Of a stretch of DNA of 64,000 nucleotides, positions 43,380 to 51,668 are shown in pieces. The stretch covers positions 583,435-647,434 of the forward strand of contig NZ_LGUE01000001.1 of assembly GCF_001274775.1 (NCBI RefSeq), written 5' to 3'. How positions within the stretch are numbered: the stretch's first letter is position 1; every line of letters starts with the position of its first letter. The position numbers and the translations under genes are program-made. Below the pieces are notes generated by a model that was given only the letters and a program-made list of their open reading frames with translations, did not search any database and was not told the DNA's origin. Source of the DNA: Rossellomorea marisflavi. GTDB taxonomy: Bacteria; Bacillota; Bacilli; Bacillales; Bacillaceae_B.

Positions 43380-44510
43380 ATGGAAGACATGAATGGAATC
43401 GAAGTGAAAAATCTCGAGATTGGTGAAAGAGTTCAAGGTACCGTCACTAAGGTCGAAGAGAAACAGGTCCTAGTGGATGTCCAGGATAGCAAGGTGGATG
43501 GCATCATTCCAATCAGTGAACTCTCAAGCCTTCATATTGAAACAGCATCCGATGTAGTCAGTGAAGGGGATGTACTTGAGCTAATCGTGACGAAAGTGGA
43601 AGAGGAGCTCTTAGTCCTGTCCAAACGCAAAGTTGATGCTGAAAAAGCATGGGAAGATATGAAAGACCGCTTTGAACAAGGGGAGATCTTTGAAGCGGAA
43701 GTCAAAGACGTCGTCAAGGGTGGTCTTGTTGTCGATCTCGGCGTACGCGGTTTCGTGCCAGCTTCACTTGTCGAAGATCACTATGTTGAGGATTTCGCAG
43801 ATTACAAGAATAAGACTCTTACGTTCAAGATCGTGGAATTGGACCAGGAGAAAAATCGCTTGATCCTTTCCCACCGCGCAGTGGTCGAAGCGGAGAAGCA
43901 AGAGCAGAAGAAGCAGCTTCTCGTCGACATCGAATCCGGTTCCGTCCTTGAAGGAACCGTACAAAGAATCACTGATTTCGGAGCTTTCGTCGATATCGGT
44001 GGTGTGGACGGACTTGTCCATATTTCTCAGCTTTCCCACGAACATGTTGAGAAACCGTCAGACGTAGTGACAGAAGGTCAGAAAGTAACGGTCAAGGTAC
44101 TAAGCGTGGACCGTGACAACGAACGGATCTCCTTATCCATCAAGGAGACTCTACCTGGACCTTGGAGTGAGATCGCAAGCAAAGCACCAAAAGGAACCGT
44201 CCTTGAAGGGGTCGTGAAACGCCTCGTTTCTTATGGCGCATTCGTCGAGGTTTTCCCCGGCGTAGAAGGACTTGTGCATATTTCCCAGATTTCTCACAAG
44301 CATATCGGTACACCGCATGAAGTCCTTCAGGAGAACCAGGATGTGAAAGTGAAGGTCCTTGATGTGAATGAAGCAGATCAACGCCTTTCATTGAGCATCA
44401 AGGCGCTTGAAGAAAAAGAAGCGGAAGTAACCGATTATGAAATGCCGGAAGAAAGCACAGGGTTCCAGCTCGGTGAAATGATCGGTGATAAACTGAAAGA
44501 TTTGAAATAA
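43380..44510 (+). CDS. rpsA: Ribosomal protein S1 homologue (YpfD)
   Basis: RNA-binding protein of 376 residues with four S1 domains in tandem (about 12-80, 98-165, 182-255 and 268-340). Two of them carry the phrases GAFVDIGGVDGLVHISQLSHEHV and GAFVEVFPGVEGLVHISQISHKHI. The length is that of the short firmicute S1, which is less tied to the ribosome than enterobacterial S1. ATG 43380 is seven bases after AAGGAGG, and codons upstream to 43326 are not part of the gene. A TTGACA lies at 43278-43283, but no well-spaced -10 was found. Confidence 0.94.
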   Translation: MEDMNGIEVKNLEIGERVQGTVTKVEEKQVLVDVQDSKVDGIIPISELSSLHIETASDVVSEGDVLELIVTKVEEELLVLSKRKVDAEKAWEDMKDRFEQGEIFEAEVKDVVKGGLVVDLGVRGFVPASLVEDHYVEDFADYKNKTLTFKIVELDQEKNRLILSHRAVVEAEKQEQKKQLLVDIESGSVLEGTVQRITDFGAFVDIGGVDGLVHISQLSHEHVEKPSDVVTEGQKVTVKVLSVDRDNERISLSIKETLPGPWSEIASKAPKGTVLEGVVKRLVSYGAFVEVFPGVEGLVHISQISHKHIGTPHEVLQENQDVKVKVLDVNEADQRLSLSIKALEEKEAEVTDYEMPEESTGFQLGEMIGDKLKDLK

Positions 44511-44525
44511 AAGCAGGTTTGATTA

Positions 44526-44556
44526 CAATCCCCTTGCCGGTTATGGCGGGGGATTG
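44526..44556 (+). terminator. Hairpin after rpsA, likely weak terminator
   Basis: CAATCCCC (44526-44533) pairs with GGGGATTG (44549-44556), with inner GCC-GGC pairs. Only CTTT follows, so termination may be partial and allow readthrough into fni. Confidence 0.6.
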
Positions 44557-44587
44557 CTTTACGATAAAATACAAAATGGTGATGCGT

Positions 44588-45640
44588 GTGACAAGAGCTC
44601 AACGAAAACAGGATCATATTAAACATGCTTTATCAACAGGTCAGCTTCGAAAGACCGGTTTTGATGAAGTAGCTTTTGTTCACCAAAGCTTACCGAATAT
44701 AGCACTTGAAGATATTGATCTTCACACAAAAATCGGCGGACTTGAGTGGAGTTCGCCGATTTTCATTAATGCTATGACCGGTGGTGGCGGGGAACAAACA
44801 TCCAAGATCAATGAGGATCTCTCGGTTCTTGCCAGGGAAACAGGTATGGCCATAGCCGTGGGGTCACAGATGTCCGCACTGAAGGACACGTCAGAAAGAT
44901 CCACATATGAAATCGTACGGAAATATAATCCTGAGGGGATCGTACTTGGGAACCTGGGCAGTGAGGCTACGGTTCAGCAGGCACAGGACGCCGTGGAGAT
45001 GATCCGTGCTGATGCCCTTCAAATCCATCTGAATGTCATCCAGGAACTGACCATGCCTGAAGGGGATCGTGACTTCAAAGGAGCACTGGAGCGAATCGGA
45101 TTGATTGCAGAAGGCCTGTCTGTACCTGTCATAGTGAAAGAAACCGGCTTCGGAATCAGTAGGGAAGCGGCACAGGCCCTTTCCCGAACGAAGATAGCCG
45201 GAATCGACATCGGTGGCTTCGGAGGTACCAACTTCTCAAGGATTGAAAATCAACGTCGTGAAAGGATGCTTCATTTCTTTGATGATTGGGGCATTCCGAC
45301 GGCCATTTCCATTGCAGAAGCCCATCAGGCCACAGACCTGCCGATCATTTCCTCAGGTGGTATCATGAATAGTCTGGATATCGTCAAGTCGATCAGTCTC
45401 GGGGCATCGGCTGCCGGTATGGCAGGTGTACTTCTTGGTAAACTATTGGGCGATGGACTTCAAGCTACCATCAAGGAAGTCAATGAGATCCATACGGATA
45501 TACGCTATCTTATGAGCGCTTTGGGCTGTGAGACGCTTGAAGATCTCCATCAGACGCCCCTCATCCTTACAGGGCATGTGTACCACTGGCTGATGGTACG
45601 TGGCCTTGAACCAGAACGTTTCAGCAGAAGGGGAATATAA
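44588..45640 (+). CDS. fni: Isopentenyl-diphosphate delta-isomerase, type 2
   Basis: FMN- and NADPH-dependent enzyme of 350 residues that interconverts IPP and DMAPP. The N-terminal TRAQRKQDHIKHALSTGQ, the FINAMTGGGGEQT FMN/substrate loop, AVGSQMSAL, IHLNVIQE and the phosphate-binding DIGGFGGTNFSRIENQR are all diagnostic. I start at GTG 44588, where the protein aligns with B. subtilis Fni and GGTGAT lies upstream; ATG 44582 is an alternative. It supplies balanced precursors for HepST-made heptaprenyl diphosphate encoded later in this window. Confidence 0.94.
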   Translation: MTRAQRKQDHIKHALSTGQLRKTGFDEVAFVHQSLPNIALEDIDLHTKIGGLEWSSPIFINAMTGGGGEQTSKINEDLSVLARETGMAIAVGSQMSALKDTSERSTYEIVRKYNPEGIVLGNLGSEATVQQAQDAVEMIRADALQIHLNVIQELTMPEGDRDFKGALERIGLIAEGLSVPVIVKETGFGISREAAQALSRTKIAGIDIGGFGGTNFSRIENQRRERMLHFFDDWGIPTAISIAEAHQATDLPIISSGGIMNSLDIVKSISLGASAAGMAGVLLGKLLGDGLQATIKEVNEIHTDIRYLMSALGCETLEDLHQTPLILTGHVYHWLMVRGLEPERFSRRGI

Positions 45641-45642
45641 AG

Positions 45643-45676
45643 AAAAGAACGGATCCGACGGGATCCGTTCTTTTTT
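45643..45676. terminator. Bidirectional terminator after fni
   Basis: AAAAGAACGGATCC pairs perfectly with GGATCCGTTCTTTT over a four-base loop, with a T-run after and an A-run before. It can also serve the convergent ypzI transcript. Confidence 0.92.
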
Positions 45677-45732
45677 ATGTGATAAATGGATTCAAGTCTG
45701 CTTGAACCCCAACGTATCTCTGAGCAGGTGGA

Positions 45733-45861
45733 TCACCTATGCTTTCGGCTTTCATCAGGGCTTTCCATGCTTGTAGCACCTTTGTAATGAAGCCCCTGGT
45801 CACGATCTGATTCCACTCGCTTACTCTGTTTCAGTTTCTTTTCCTGGCGATCTTTTCCCAT
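45733..45861 (-). CDS. ypzI: Small hydrophilic protein YpzI
   Basis: Protein of 42 residues, MGKDRQEKKLKQSKRV followed by ESDRDQGLHYKGATSMESPD. The pattern is that of B. subtilis YpzI, a short, highly charged protein of unknown function. The longer open frame to 45939 is rejected because GGGGGTGAG lies just before the ATG ending at 45861. It is convergent with fni and divergent from yphA. Confidence 0.82.
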   Translation of the reverse strand: MGKDRQEKKLKQSKRVESDRDQGLHYKGATSMESPDESRKHR

Positions 45862-45968
45862 CTGTCTCTCACCCCCTTCCTTTATTTTTTCAGTGATGAT
45901 TTTTCTCATACATGAATGGGATACATAAATATTTTCCATAATGTAGATAGTAAGGGAGAGTGAACGTC

Positions 45969-46580
45969 ATGGAAGGTATATTTTATTTGTGGATATTATG
46001 GGGAGTCTGGGTTTACAGTACGTTTCTGATGAAGAAGGGACGGGTCCGCTTTTGGATTTCCTTTTGCACGTTGGTCCTGGTTGCTTCCTTTCCATATGAA
46101 TTCGGAATGGGTCACTACCGAGTCACCGTTCCCTTGGTACTGATTGTATTACTGGCCCTGTGGACCATAAGAGAGTTGCCGCTGCGTAAAAAATTGTACC
46201 TTTTCATCAGCTTGATCTCAACGGCCATGTGCCTGACAGGTGTGAAGCTCGTATCGATCTATGACCCAGTCCTCGTGATCGTAGATCCCTTCATTCTTGA
46301 TGTATCGGTCCTGATTGTAATGGGGTTCCTCTTTTACAGCGACGTTGCTTCAAGGAATGTGAGGTATGCATCTGTCCTTCTTGGAGGTGCCTTGGGGCAG
46401 GTATTCATCGGAATGATTCTGACGACCATCGGTTTTGGCCATACGATCGGTGAGCACAAGTACATGGACGCAGCTGCCGTATCGTTTCTTATCCTGGTCG
46501 GGATTGATGGGCTTCTGTTTATAAATCGATTATTTAATGCGAAACTTCAGGAAAACAAGGGGGATGCACATCACTTATGA
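45969..46580 (+). CDS. yphA: Membrane protein YphA
   Basis: Protein of 203 residues with about six hydrophobic helices (IFYLWILWGVWVYSTFLM; VTVPLVLIVLLALWTI; SVLLGGALGQVFIGMILTTIGFGHTIG). It matches B. subtilis YphA in its N-terminus and gene position; function unknown. I start at ATG 45969, nine bases after AGGGAGAG, instead of GTG 45960. It overlaps the following YIEGIA gene by four bases (ATGA). Confidence 0.85.
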   Translation: MEGIFYLWILWGVWVYSTFLMKKGRVRFWISFCTLVLVASFPYEFGMGHYRVTVPLVLIVLLALWTIRELPLRKKLYLFISLISTAMCLTGVKLVSIYDPVLVIVDPFILDVSVLIVMGFLFYSDVASRNVRYASVLLGGALGQVFIGMILTTIGFGHTIGEHKYMDAAAVSFLILVGIDGLLFINRLFNAKLQENKGDAHHL

Positions 46581-47467
46581 ATGACTATGTTTTTCCGGTG
46601 ATCTTCGGGGTAGTGGCAGGGACCCTGACACGAATCTATATGCTGCGAACGGACTACCGGCAATATCCGACGTATCTTCACGGCAAGATCATCCACATTG
46701 CACTTGGATTCATTGCATCCGGTCTTGGGGCCATCGCGATCCCTGCCCTGATGGAAGAGAACTTCACGGCCATCACCTTCCTGACGGTGGCGGCTTCACA
46801 GTTCAGGGACGTCCGTAATATGGAGAGGACGACACTCACGGAACTGGATGCCTATGAGCTTGTACCACGTGGCGCCACCTATATAGAAGGGATTGCGGTT
46901 GCTTTTGAAAGCCGTAATTATCTGGTGATCTTCACTTCATTGATCGCGACCTTGACTTTCATTGTGTTCAATTTTTATATCGCCCTTGTCGTCAGTCTGG
47001 TCTGTATGTTTGTGTCCCATCTGCTGATGGCTGGTGGGAAGCTTAAGGACATTGTGGATATTGAGTTTATCAAGCCTCATTTTGATGGCCCCGGCTTATA
47101 TGTCGATAATATCTACATCATGAATATCGGACTTCCTGCAAGACAGGAGGAGATCATGAAGTACGGGATGGGCTTCATTCTCGCCCCCAAAACCTTCGAT
47201 GCCAGTTCGACACTGGCGAACCTTGGTCAACGACAGGCGATCCTCCATGATATCTCCACGTCGCTCGGGATCTACAAAGATTCAGGTACGCCTGCCCTTA
47301 CACCGCTGGCAAAGCGGGATCTCGATGATGGTCGCGTGGGAATCTTCGTGCTACCTCAGAAAAAGGATGTCGATATGGCAATCTCCATACTCGGTCAGGT
47401 CCCGACGCTTGAAAATGCCATCAGGATGCCCTCTGAATCCAAGGCGAACAAGGAGGCCCATAAATGA
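46577..47467 (+). CDS. yphB: YIEGIA-family membrane protein (YphB-like)
   Basis: Protein of 296 residues named for its conserved motif, seen here as GATYIEGIAVAFESRNY (about residues 94-110). Four to five hydrophobic spans fill the N-terminal 150 residues. A soluble C-terminal part follows (NIYIMNIGLPARQEEIMKYGMGF; GVPA-like PALTPLAKRDLDDGRVGIFV). The family is restricted to spore formers and is linked to spore envelope formation; its biochemistry is unknown. It is coupled by ATGA overlaps to yphA upstream and to the small gene downstream. Confidence 0.85.
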   Translation: MNDYVFPVIFGVVAGTLTRIYMLRTDYRQYPTYLHGKIIHIALGFIASGLGAIAIPALMEENFTAITFLTVAASQFRDVRNMERTTLTELDAYELVPRGATYIEGIAVAFESRNYLVIFTSLIATLTFIVFNFYIALVVSLVCMFVSHLLMAGGKLKDIVDIEFIKPHFDGPGLYVDNIYIMNIGLPARQEEIMKYGMGFILAPKTFDASSTLANLGQRQAILHDISTSLGIYKDSGTPALTPLAKRDLDDGRVGIFVLPQKKDVDMAISILGQVPTLENAIRMPSESKANKEAHK

Positions 47468-47655
47468 GCACGGTCATACAAAAATTCATCCTGGCAGCAG
47501 TTACCACATCGCCTGAAAGAGTGCCTTCAGGAACAGCGGTCTTTCACTGTAAAACCATTGAAGAACTGCAGAAAGTGTGCAATAACCTGGAAGCCATCCT
47601 TGATGGAATTGCCCATGAGTTGGACGAAGGCTTATTCATTATTGTAAAACACTAA
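47464..47655 (+). CDS. Small capping-complex subunit for YIEGIA
   Basis: Protein of 63 residues (MSTVIQKFILAAVTTSPER at the start, then VPSGTAVFHCKTIEELQKV). It forms a compact alpha/beta domain without a membrane span. Small proteins of this kind directly follow YIEGIA genes and are described as capping subunits of a YIEGIA complex. It overlaps the YIEGIA gene by four bases. The promoter of der begins at its stop codon. Confidence 0.75.
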   Translation: MSTVIQKFILAAVTTSPERVPSGTAVFHCKTIEELQKVCNNLEAILDGIAHELDEGLFIIVKH

Positions 47656-47684
47656 TTGCTAGTTTCATCTTTTATTGTTAAAAT
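47656..47684 (+). promoter_or_regulatory. Sigma-A promoter of der-gpsA
   Basis: TTGCTA (47656-47661), 17-base spacer, TAAAAT (47679-47684), with an extended TGT just before the -10. It starts directly after the stop codon of the small YIEGIA-associated gene. Confidence 0.7.
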
Positions 47685-47697
47685 ACTTAAGTTAAGG

Positions 47698-47723
47698 GGA
47701 CTGACCCAGTGAAGGGCCAGTCC
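47698..47723 (+). other. Leader hairpin upstream of der
   Basis: GGACTGACCC (47698-47707) pairs with GGGCCAGTCC (47714-47723) with one mismatch and a six-base loop. It lies about 10 bases after the predicted start point and 58 bases before the der ATG. There is only a weak T-tract. It could be a stability or attenuation element. Confidence 0.5.
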
Positions 47724-47781
47724 TTCTCTACATAAACGCGAATTAATGAAACGGAAGCGATAGATAGAAAGGGTGAACAAT

Positions 47782-49092
47782 ATGACAAAGCCAGTAGTAG
47801 CCATCGTCGGACGTCCGAATGTCGGGAAATCGACGATCTTCAACCGCATCGTCGGTGAACGGATCTCAATCGTCGAAGACGTACCTGGTGTGACGAGGGA
47901 CCGGATCTATAGTTCTGCAGAGTGGCTGACTCATGAATTCAATATGATCGATACGGGCGGGATCGAGATCGGGGACGAGCCTTTTTTAGATCAAATCAGG
48001 CAGCAGGCTGAAATCGCCATTGATGAAGCCGATGTCATCATCTTCCTGGCAAATGGAAGAGAAGGAGTGACAGCTGCAGACGAAGTGGTGGCAAAGATCC
48101 TTTACCGGTCGAGTAAACCGGTCGTTCTTGGGGTAAATAAGGTAGATAACCCAGAAATGAGGGAATTGGTCTATGATTTTTATTCCCTTGGGTTCGGGGA
48201 GCCTTATCCGATTTCAGGATCGCATGGTCTGGGCCTGGGTGATCTTCTGGATGATGTGGTGAAGCATTTCAAGCAGGAAGAGGAAGAGGATTATGATGAT
48301 GAAGTGATCAAGTTCTCATTGATCGGCCGTCCGAACGTCGGTAAATCATCCCTTGTGAACGCCCTTCTTGGAGAAGACCGGGTCATTGTGAGCAATATGG
48401 CCGGAACGACCAGGGATGCAGTCGATTCCTCTTATTCCTACGATGGTCAGGACTATGTCATCATCGATACTGCGGGTATGAGGAAAAAAGGGAAGGTCTA
48501 TGAAACGACGGAGAAATACAGCGTCCTTCGTGCCTTGAGAGCGATTGAACGATCTGATGTCGTCCTGGTCGTCATCGATGGCGACGAAGGCATCATCGAA
48601 CAGGATAAGAAGATCGCGGGCTATGCCCATGATGCCGGCCGTGCCGTCATCATTGTCGTCAATAAATGGGATGCGGTTGAGAAAGATGAAAAGACCATGA
48701 ACAAGTGGGAGAAGAACATCAGGGATCACTTCCAGTTCCTTGACTACGCACCAATCGTTTTCTTATCGGCCCTTACCAAGAAGCGTATCCATACGCTTCT
48801 GCCGATGATCAACGTAGCCAGCGAAAACCACTCCATGCGCGTTCAATCCAGCGTGCTCAATGAAGTGGTCATGGATGCTGTCGCGATGAATCCGACCCCT
48901 ACTGACAATGGGAAGCGTCTGAGGATCTACTATGCGACACAGGTGGCCGTCAAGCCTCCTACATTCGTTGTATTCGTCAATGATCCTGAATTGATGCATT
49001 TCTCTTACGAACGTTTCCTGGAAAACCGGATCAGGGATGCATTTGGATTTGAAGGAACTCCTATTCGTATCATTGCAAGAGCAAGAAAATAA
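47782..49092 (+). CDS. der: Ribosome biogenesis GTPase Der (EngA)
   Basis: Essential tandem-GTPase of 436 residues that assembles the 50S subunit. The first G domain has [22 protein letters not shown] and NKVD. The second (from about residue 176) has [27 protein letters not shown] and NKWD. The C-terminal KH-like domain (FEGTPIRI) completes the protein. I start at ATG 47782 after GAAAGGGTGA; GTG 47773 is within that site. gpsA follows 17 bases later, as in B. subtilis. Confidence 0.97.
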   Translation: MTKPVVAIVGRPNVGKSTIFNRIVGERISIVEDVPGVTRDRIYSSAEWLTHEFNMIDTGGIEIGDEPFLDQIRQQAEIAIDEADVIIFLANGREGVTAADEVVAKILYRSSKPVVLGVNKVDNPEMRELVYDFYSLGFGEPYPISGSHGLGLGDLLDDVVKHFKQEEEEDYDDEVIKFSLIGRPNVGKSSLVNALLGEDRVIVSNMAGTTRDAVDSSYSYDGQDYVIIDTAGMRKKGKVYETTEKYSVLRALRAIERSDVVLVVIDGDEGIIEQDKKIAGYAHDAGRAVIIVVNKWDAVEKDEKTMNKWEKNIRDHFQFLDYAPIVFLSALTKKRIHTLLPMINVASENHSMRVQSSVLNEVVMDAVAMNPTPTDNGKRLRIYYATQVAVKPPTFVVFVNDPELMHFSYERFLENRIRDAFGFEGTPIRIIARARK

Positions 49093-49109
49093 TGAGGCAG
49101 GTGTAGGCA

Positions 49110-50159
49110 GTGAAACATTCTAAAGAAGTTGCCGTGATCGGCGCGGGGAGCTGGGGTTCTGCCCTGGCCATGGTCCTCGCCGATAACGACGTACCGGTCC
49201 GCCTATGGGGACATAAACAAGAACAGATCGACGAAATCAATCGTCATCATACGAACGGGAAATATCTGAAAGATATTAAACTACCTGAAACGATCCGCGG
49301 CTATCACGATTTGGCAGAAGCCCTTCAAGGGGTGGACACGATCATCCTTGCGGTCCCTACAAAAGCGATCCGCGGGGTGCTCGGACGGATTCAGGAGGAG
49401 CAGGCTGGCCCGTTGACGGTTGTTCATGTGAGTAAAGGGATCGAACCCGATTCACTCATGACGATCTCTGAAATCATCGAAGAAGAAATGGATGAAGTGA
49501 ACAGGGAGGCGATCGTTGTCCTTTCAGGACCGAGTCATGCCGAAGAAGTAAGCTTGCGCCATCCGACGACGGTCACGGTCTCCTCGAAGAATATGAAGGC
49601 TGCAGAAGAAGTGCAAGATCTTTTCATGAACAAGAACTTCAGGGTATATACAAATCCTGATCTTCTTGGTGTTGAAATCGGCGGGGCCCTGAAAAACATC
49701 ATCGCCCTTGCTGCCGGGATCACGGACGGCCTTGGTTACGGTGATAATGCGAAAGCAGCGCTCATTACGAGGGGGCTCGCAGAAATCGCACGACTGGGTA
49801 CGAAAATGGGTGCCAATCCCCTGACGTTCTCTGGCCTTACGGGTATCGGAGATCTGATCGTCACGTGTACAAGCGTCCACTCCAGGAACTGGAGAGCCGG
49901 AAATCTTCTCGGTCAAGGCAAGAATCTCGATGAAGTCCTGGAAAACATGGGGATGGTGGTGGAAGGCGTCCGTACGACGAAGGCTGCCCATCAGCTAGCC
50001 GAAAAGTATGACGTGAAGATGCCGATCACGAATGTTCTTTATGATGTCCTATTCAATGAGGTAAAGGCGAAGGAAGCGGTCGACCATCTCATGGCAAGGG
50101 TCAAGACGAACGAGATGGAAGATCTCGTCAATATCCTCGGAGAACGTCTGACGGATTAA
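49110..50159 (+). CDS. gpsA: Glycerol-3-phosphate dehydrogenase [NAD(P)+]
   Basis: Enzyme of 349 residues that reduces dihydroxyacetone phosphate to sn-glycerol 3-phosphate for phospholipid synthesis. The dinucleotide motif [33 protein letters not shown], and the catalytic lysine region [35 protein letters not shown] are intact. The start is GTG 49110, after AGGTGTAGG. It forms an operon with der. Confidence 0.96.
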   Translation: MKHSKEVAVIGAGSWGSALAMVLADNDVPVRLWGHKQEQIDEINRHHTNGKYLKDIKLPETIRGYHDLAEALQGVDTIILAVPTKAIRGVLGRIQEEQAGPLTVVHVSKGIEPDSLMTISEIIEEEMDEVNREAIVVLSGPSHAEEVSLRHPTTVTVSSKNMKAAEEVQDLFMNKNFRVYTNPDLLGVEIGGALKNIIALAAGITDGLGYGDNAKAALITRGLAEIARLGTKMGANPLTFSGLTGIGDLIVTCTSVHSRNWRAGNLLGQGKNLDEVLENMGMVVEGVRTTKAAHQLAEKYDVKMPITNVLYDVLFNEVKAKEAVDHLMARVKTNEMEDLVNILGERLTD

Positions 50160-50266
50160 AAAAACAGCCATCCATGGGCATTTAGAGGATACGCAACCAA
50201 CAAATGTGCATACACTGTCTTGAATATATACAGCTTTGCTTATGGATGGGTAGGTCTCAAGCTGTT

Positions 50267-50316
50267 CAGCCGGTAATGATGGGGGGTTCCCTGGATATTA
50301 TCGGCTGTTTTTTTTT
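50267..50316 (+). terminator. Terminator downstream of gpsA
   Basis: CAGCCGGTAAT (50267-50277) pairs with ATTATCGGCTG (50297-50307), with one G-U pair and a 19-base loop, followed by nine T residues. It lies 108 bases after the gpsA stop; no gene lies between. Confidence 0.85.
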
Positions 50317-50383
50317 GCGACATGTTGGAAATGAATGAGCTGCATCACATAATGATGGAAACTTTGTTTCAGATTCAGATTTT

Positions 50384-50414
50384 TTGTTTTTTTCGGAAAT
50401 TCTTATGTTATAAT
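50384..50414 (+). promoter_or_regulatory. Possible extended -10 promoter of yphE
   Basis: A perfect TATAAT (50409-50414) with TGT directly upstream, and TTGTTT (50384-50389) at a long 19-base spacing. The extended -10 should compensate. Confidence 0.5.
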
Positions 50415-50443
50415 ACAATTCGATAAATGGGAGGGGATACATC

Positions 50444-50641
50444 ATGACATCAATGATGAAGATGTGGATTTCATTCGCATCGATGGGATTTATGTTTTTT
50501 GCAATCATGACCATTTACTTCAGCCGTTATAAAATCAAGCAAAAGATATTGAAATTCGTCACTGCCTTTGCGGCCTATATCATGATGATAGCCGGAGGGC
50601 TCACAATGCTCTATATCGTATTGAGCGGACCGTCAAATTAA
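50444..50641 (+). CDS. yphE: DUF2768 small membrane protein YphE
   Basis: Protein of 65 residues with two hydrophobic helices (ISFASMGFMFFAIMTIYFSRYKI; FVTAFAAYIMMIAGGLTMLYIVL). The N-terminal MMKMWISFASMG and the central SRYKIKQKILK match the YphE/DUF2768 family. Its function is unknown, and the family is confined to spore-forming bacilli. The ATG at 50444 follows GGGAGGGGA. It is placed between gpsA and yphF as in B. subtilis. Confidence 0.85.
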   Translation: MTSMMKMWISFASMGFMFFAIMTIYFSRYKIKQKILKFVTAFAAYIMMIAGGLTMLYIVLSGPSN

Positions 50642-50717
50642 AGCGCTTCAATCCTGTCCATAGGTGCCGTGTAAAAACGGCGGGTTGAACAGCTCCACTG
50701 TGAAAGGACGATTATGA

Positions 50718-51425
50718 TTGAATAAGAACGGAGTACTAGCCTTGCTTCTGGTCATCACCATGAGCCTCCTATCGGGATGCTTGTATCCGGAAGAAAATAA
50801 AAGCCAGAACAAAATTCCTTATGATGCCCAGGTAAAATCGGTTCAAGAAGCCGTCGATACATATCAGAAAGACACGGGCGGGCTTCTTCCGATCAAAACA
50901 AAGGAAGAAGACACCCCCATCTATCAGAAATATCCCCTGGATTTCAAAAAGCTCGTTCCTCAGTATCTCAATGAAGTACCGGGTAATGCATTTGAGAGCG
51001 GTGGAATATTCCAATATGTCATCATCGATGCAGAAGAGGATCCCGAAGTGAAGATCTTTGATCTCCGGATGGCTGAAAGGATCAGGGAAGTGAATATCCG
51101 TATCCAGGCTCAGGATTATCCTCCTTTTGAAAAGCAGGTGGCGGAAAATGTATACAAGCTCAACTATAAAGAACTTGGATATGATGATGAAGTATATGTA
51201 CAAAGTCCATACACGAATCATAATCTCCCTCTTGTCATCAACGGAGACGGAGAGATCTTCGTAGACTACTCGATGGATCTGTACGATAAGGTGAAAGATC
51301 GAAACGATGTGAAGGAAGGGGAGGACATCCGCAGGCTATTGACCGACGATTCTCTATTCGTCCCTGCCTACTCACTCCCATATACGATTGATGATAAGAA
51401 TGAACCGGTCTTCATGACAAAATAG
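50718..51425 (+). CDS. yphF: Putative lipoprotein YphF
   Basis: Protein of 235 residues with a lipoprotein signal (VLALLLVITMSLLSGC), giving a lipid-modified Cys21. The mature part is soluble and acidic, with no recognised catalytic motif. It matches B. subtilis YphF in size, lipobox and location before spoIVA. Translation starts at TTG 50718, with AAAGGACG at a rather long spacing. Its role is unknown. A strong terminator follows. Confidence 0.83.
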   Translation: MNKNGVLALLLVITMSLLSGCLYPEENKSQNKIPYDAQVKSVQEAVDTYQKDTGGLLPIKTKEEDTPIYQKYPLDFKKLVPQYLNEVPGNAFESGGIFQYVIIDAEEDPEVKIFDLRMAERIREVNIRIQAQDYPPFEKQVAENVYKLNYKELGYDDEVYVQSPYTNHNLPLVINGDGEIFVDYSMDLYDKVKDRNDVKEGEDIRRLLTDDSLFVPAYSLPYTIDDKNEPVFMTK

Positions 51426-51429
51426 GCAT

Positions 51430-51471
51430 AACCCTTCTTCTGCAAAATATAGTGTAGGAGAAGGGTTTTTT
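51430..51471 (+). terminator. Intrinsic terminator after yphF
   Basis: AACCCTTCTTCTGCA (51430-51444) pairs with TGTAGGAGAAGGGTT (51453-51467) with G-U pairs and an eight-base loop, followed by a T-run. Confidence 0.9.
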
Positions 51472-51564
51472 ATTATGACATTTTTTATTCCCTTCTCTGT
51501 ATGAAGGATCATAAATGCCAAGACATAATAAATTTCTGAAATCATTCATAAGGGGGTAAAAGGT

Positions 51565-51592
51565 GCATATTAATAGTCTTAAGACATTAGGA
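51565..51592 (+). promoter_or_regulatory. Candidate sigma-E promoter of spoIVA
   Basis: GCATATT (51565-51571) matches the sigma-E -35 perfectly. After 13 bases, CATTAGGA (51585-51592) only partly matches CATANNNT. spoIVA is sigma-E-dependent in B. subtilis, so a promoter is expected in this 200-base region. Confidence 0.4.
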
Positions 51593-51668
51593 CAACATCA
51601 AACCTACTGTGAGAGACAGCATAAGCGGATGAATTCGATCCTTGGAATAGAAGATAGGAGGGAGTCTC

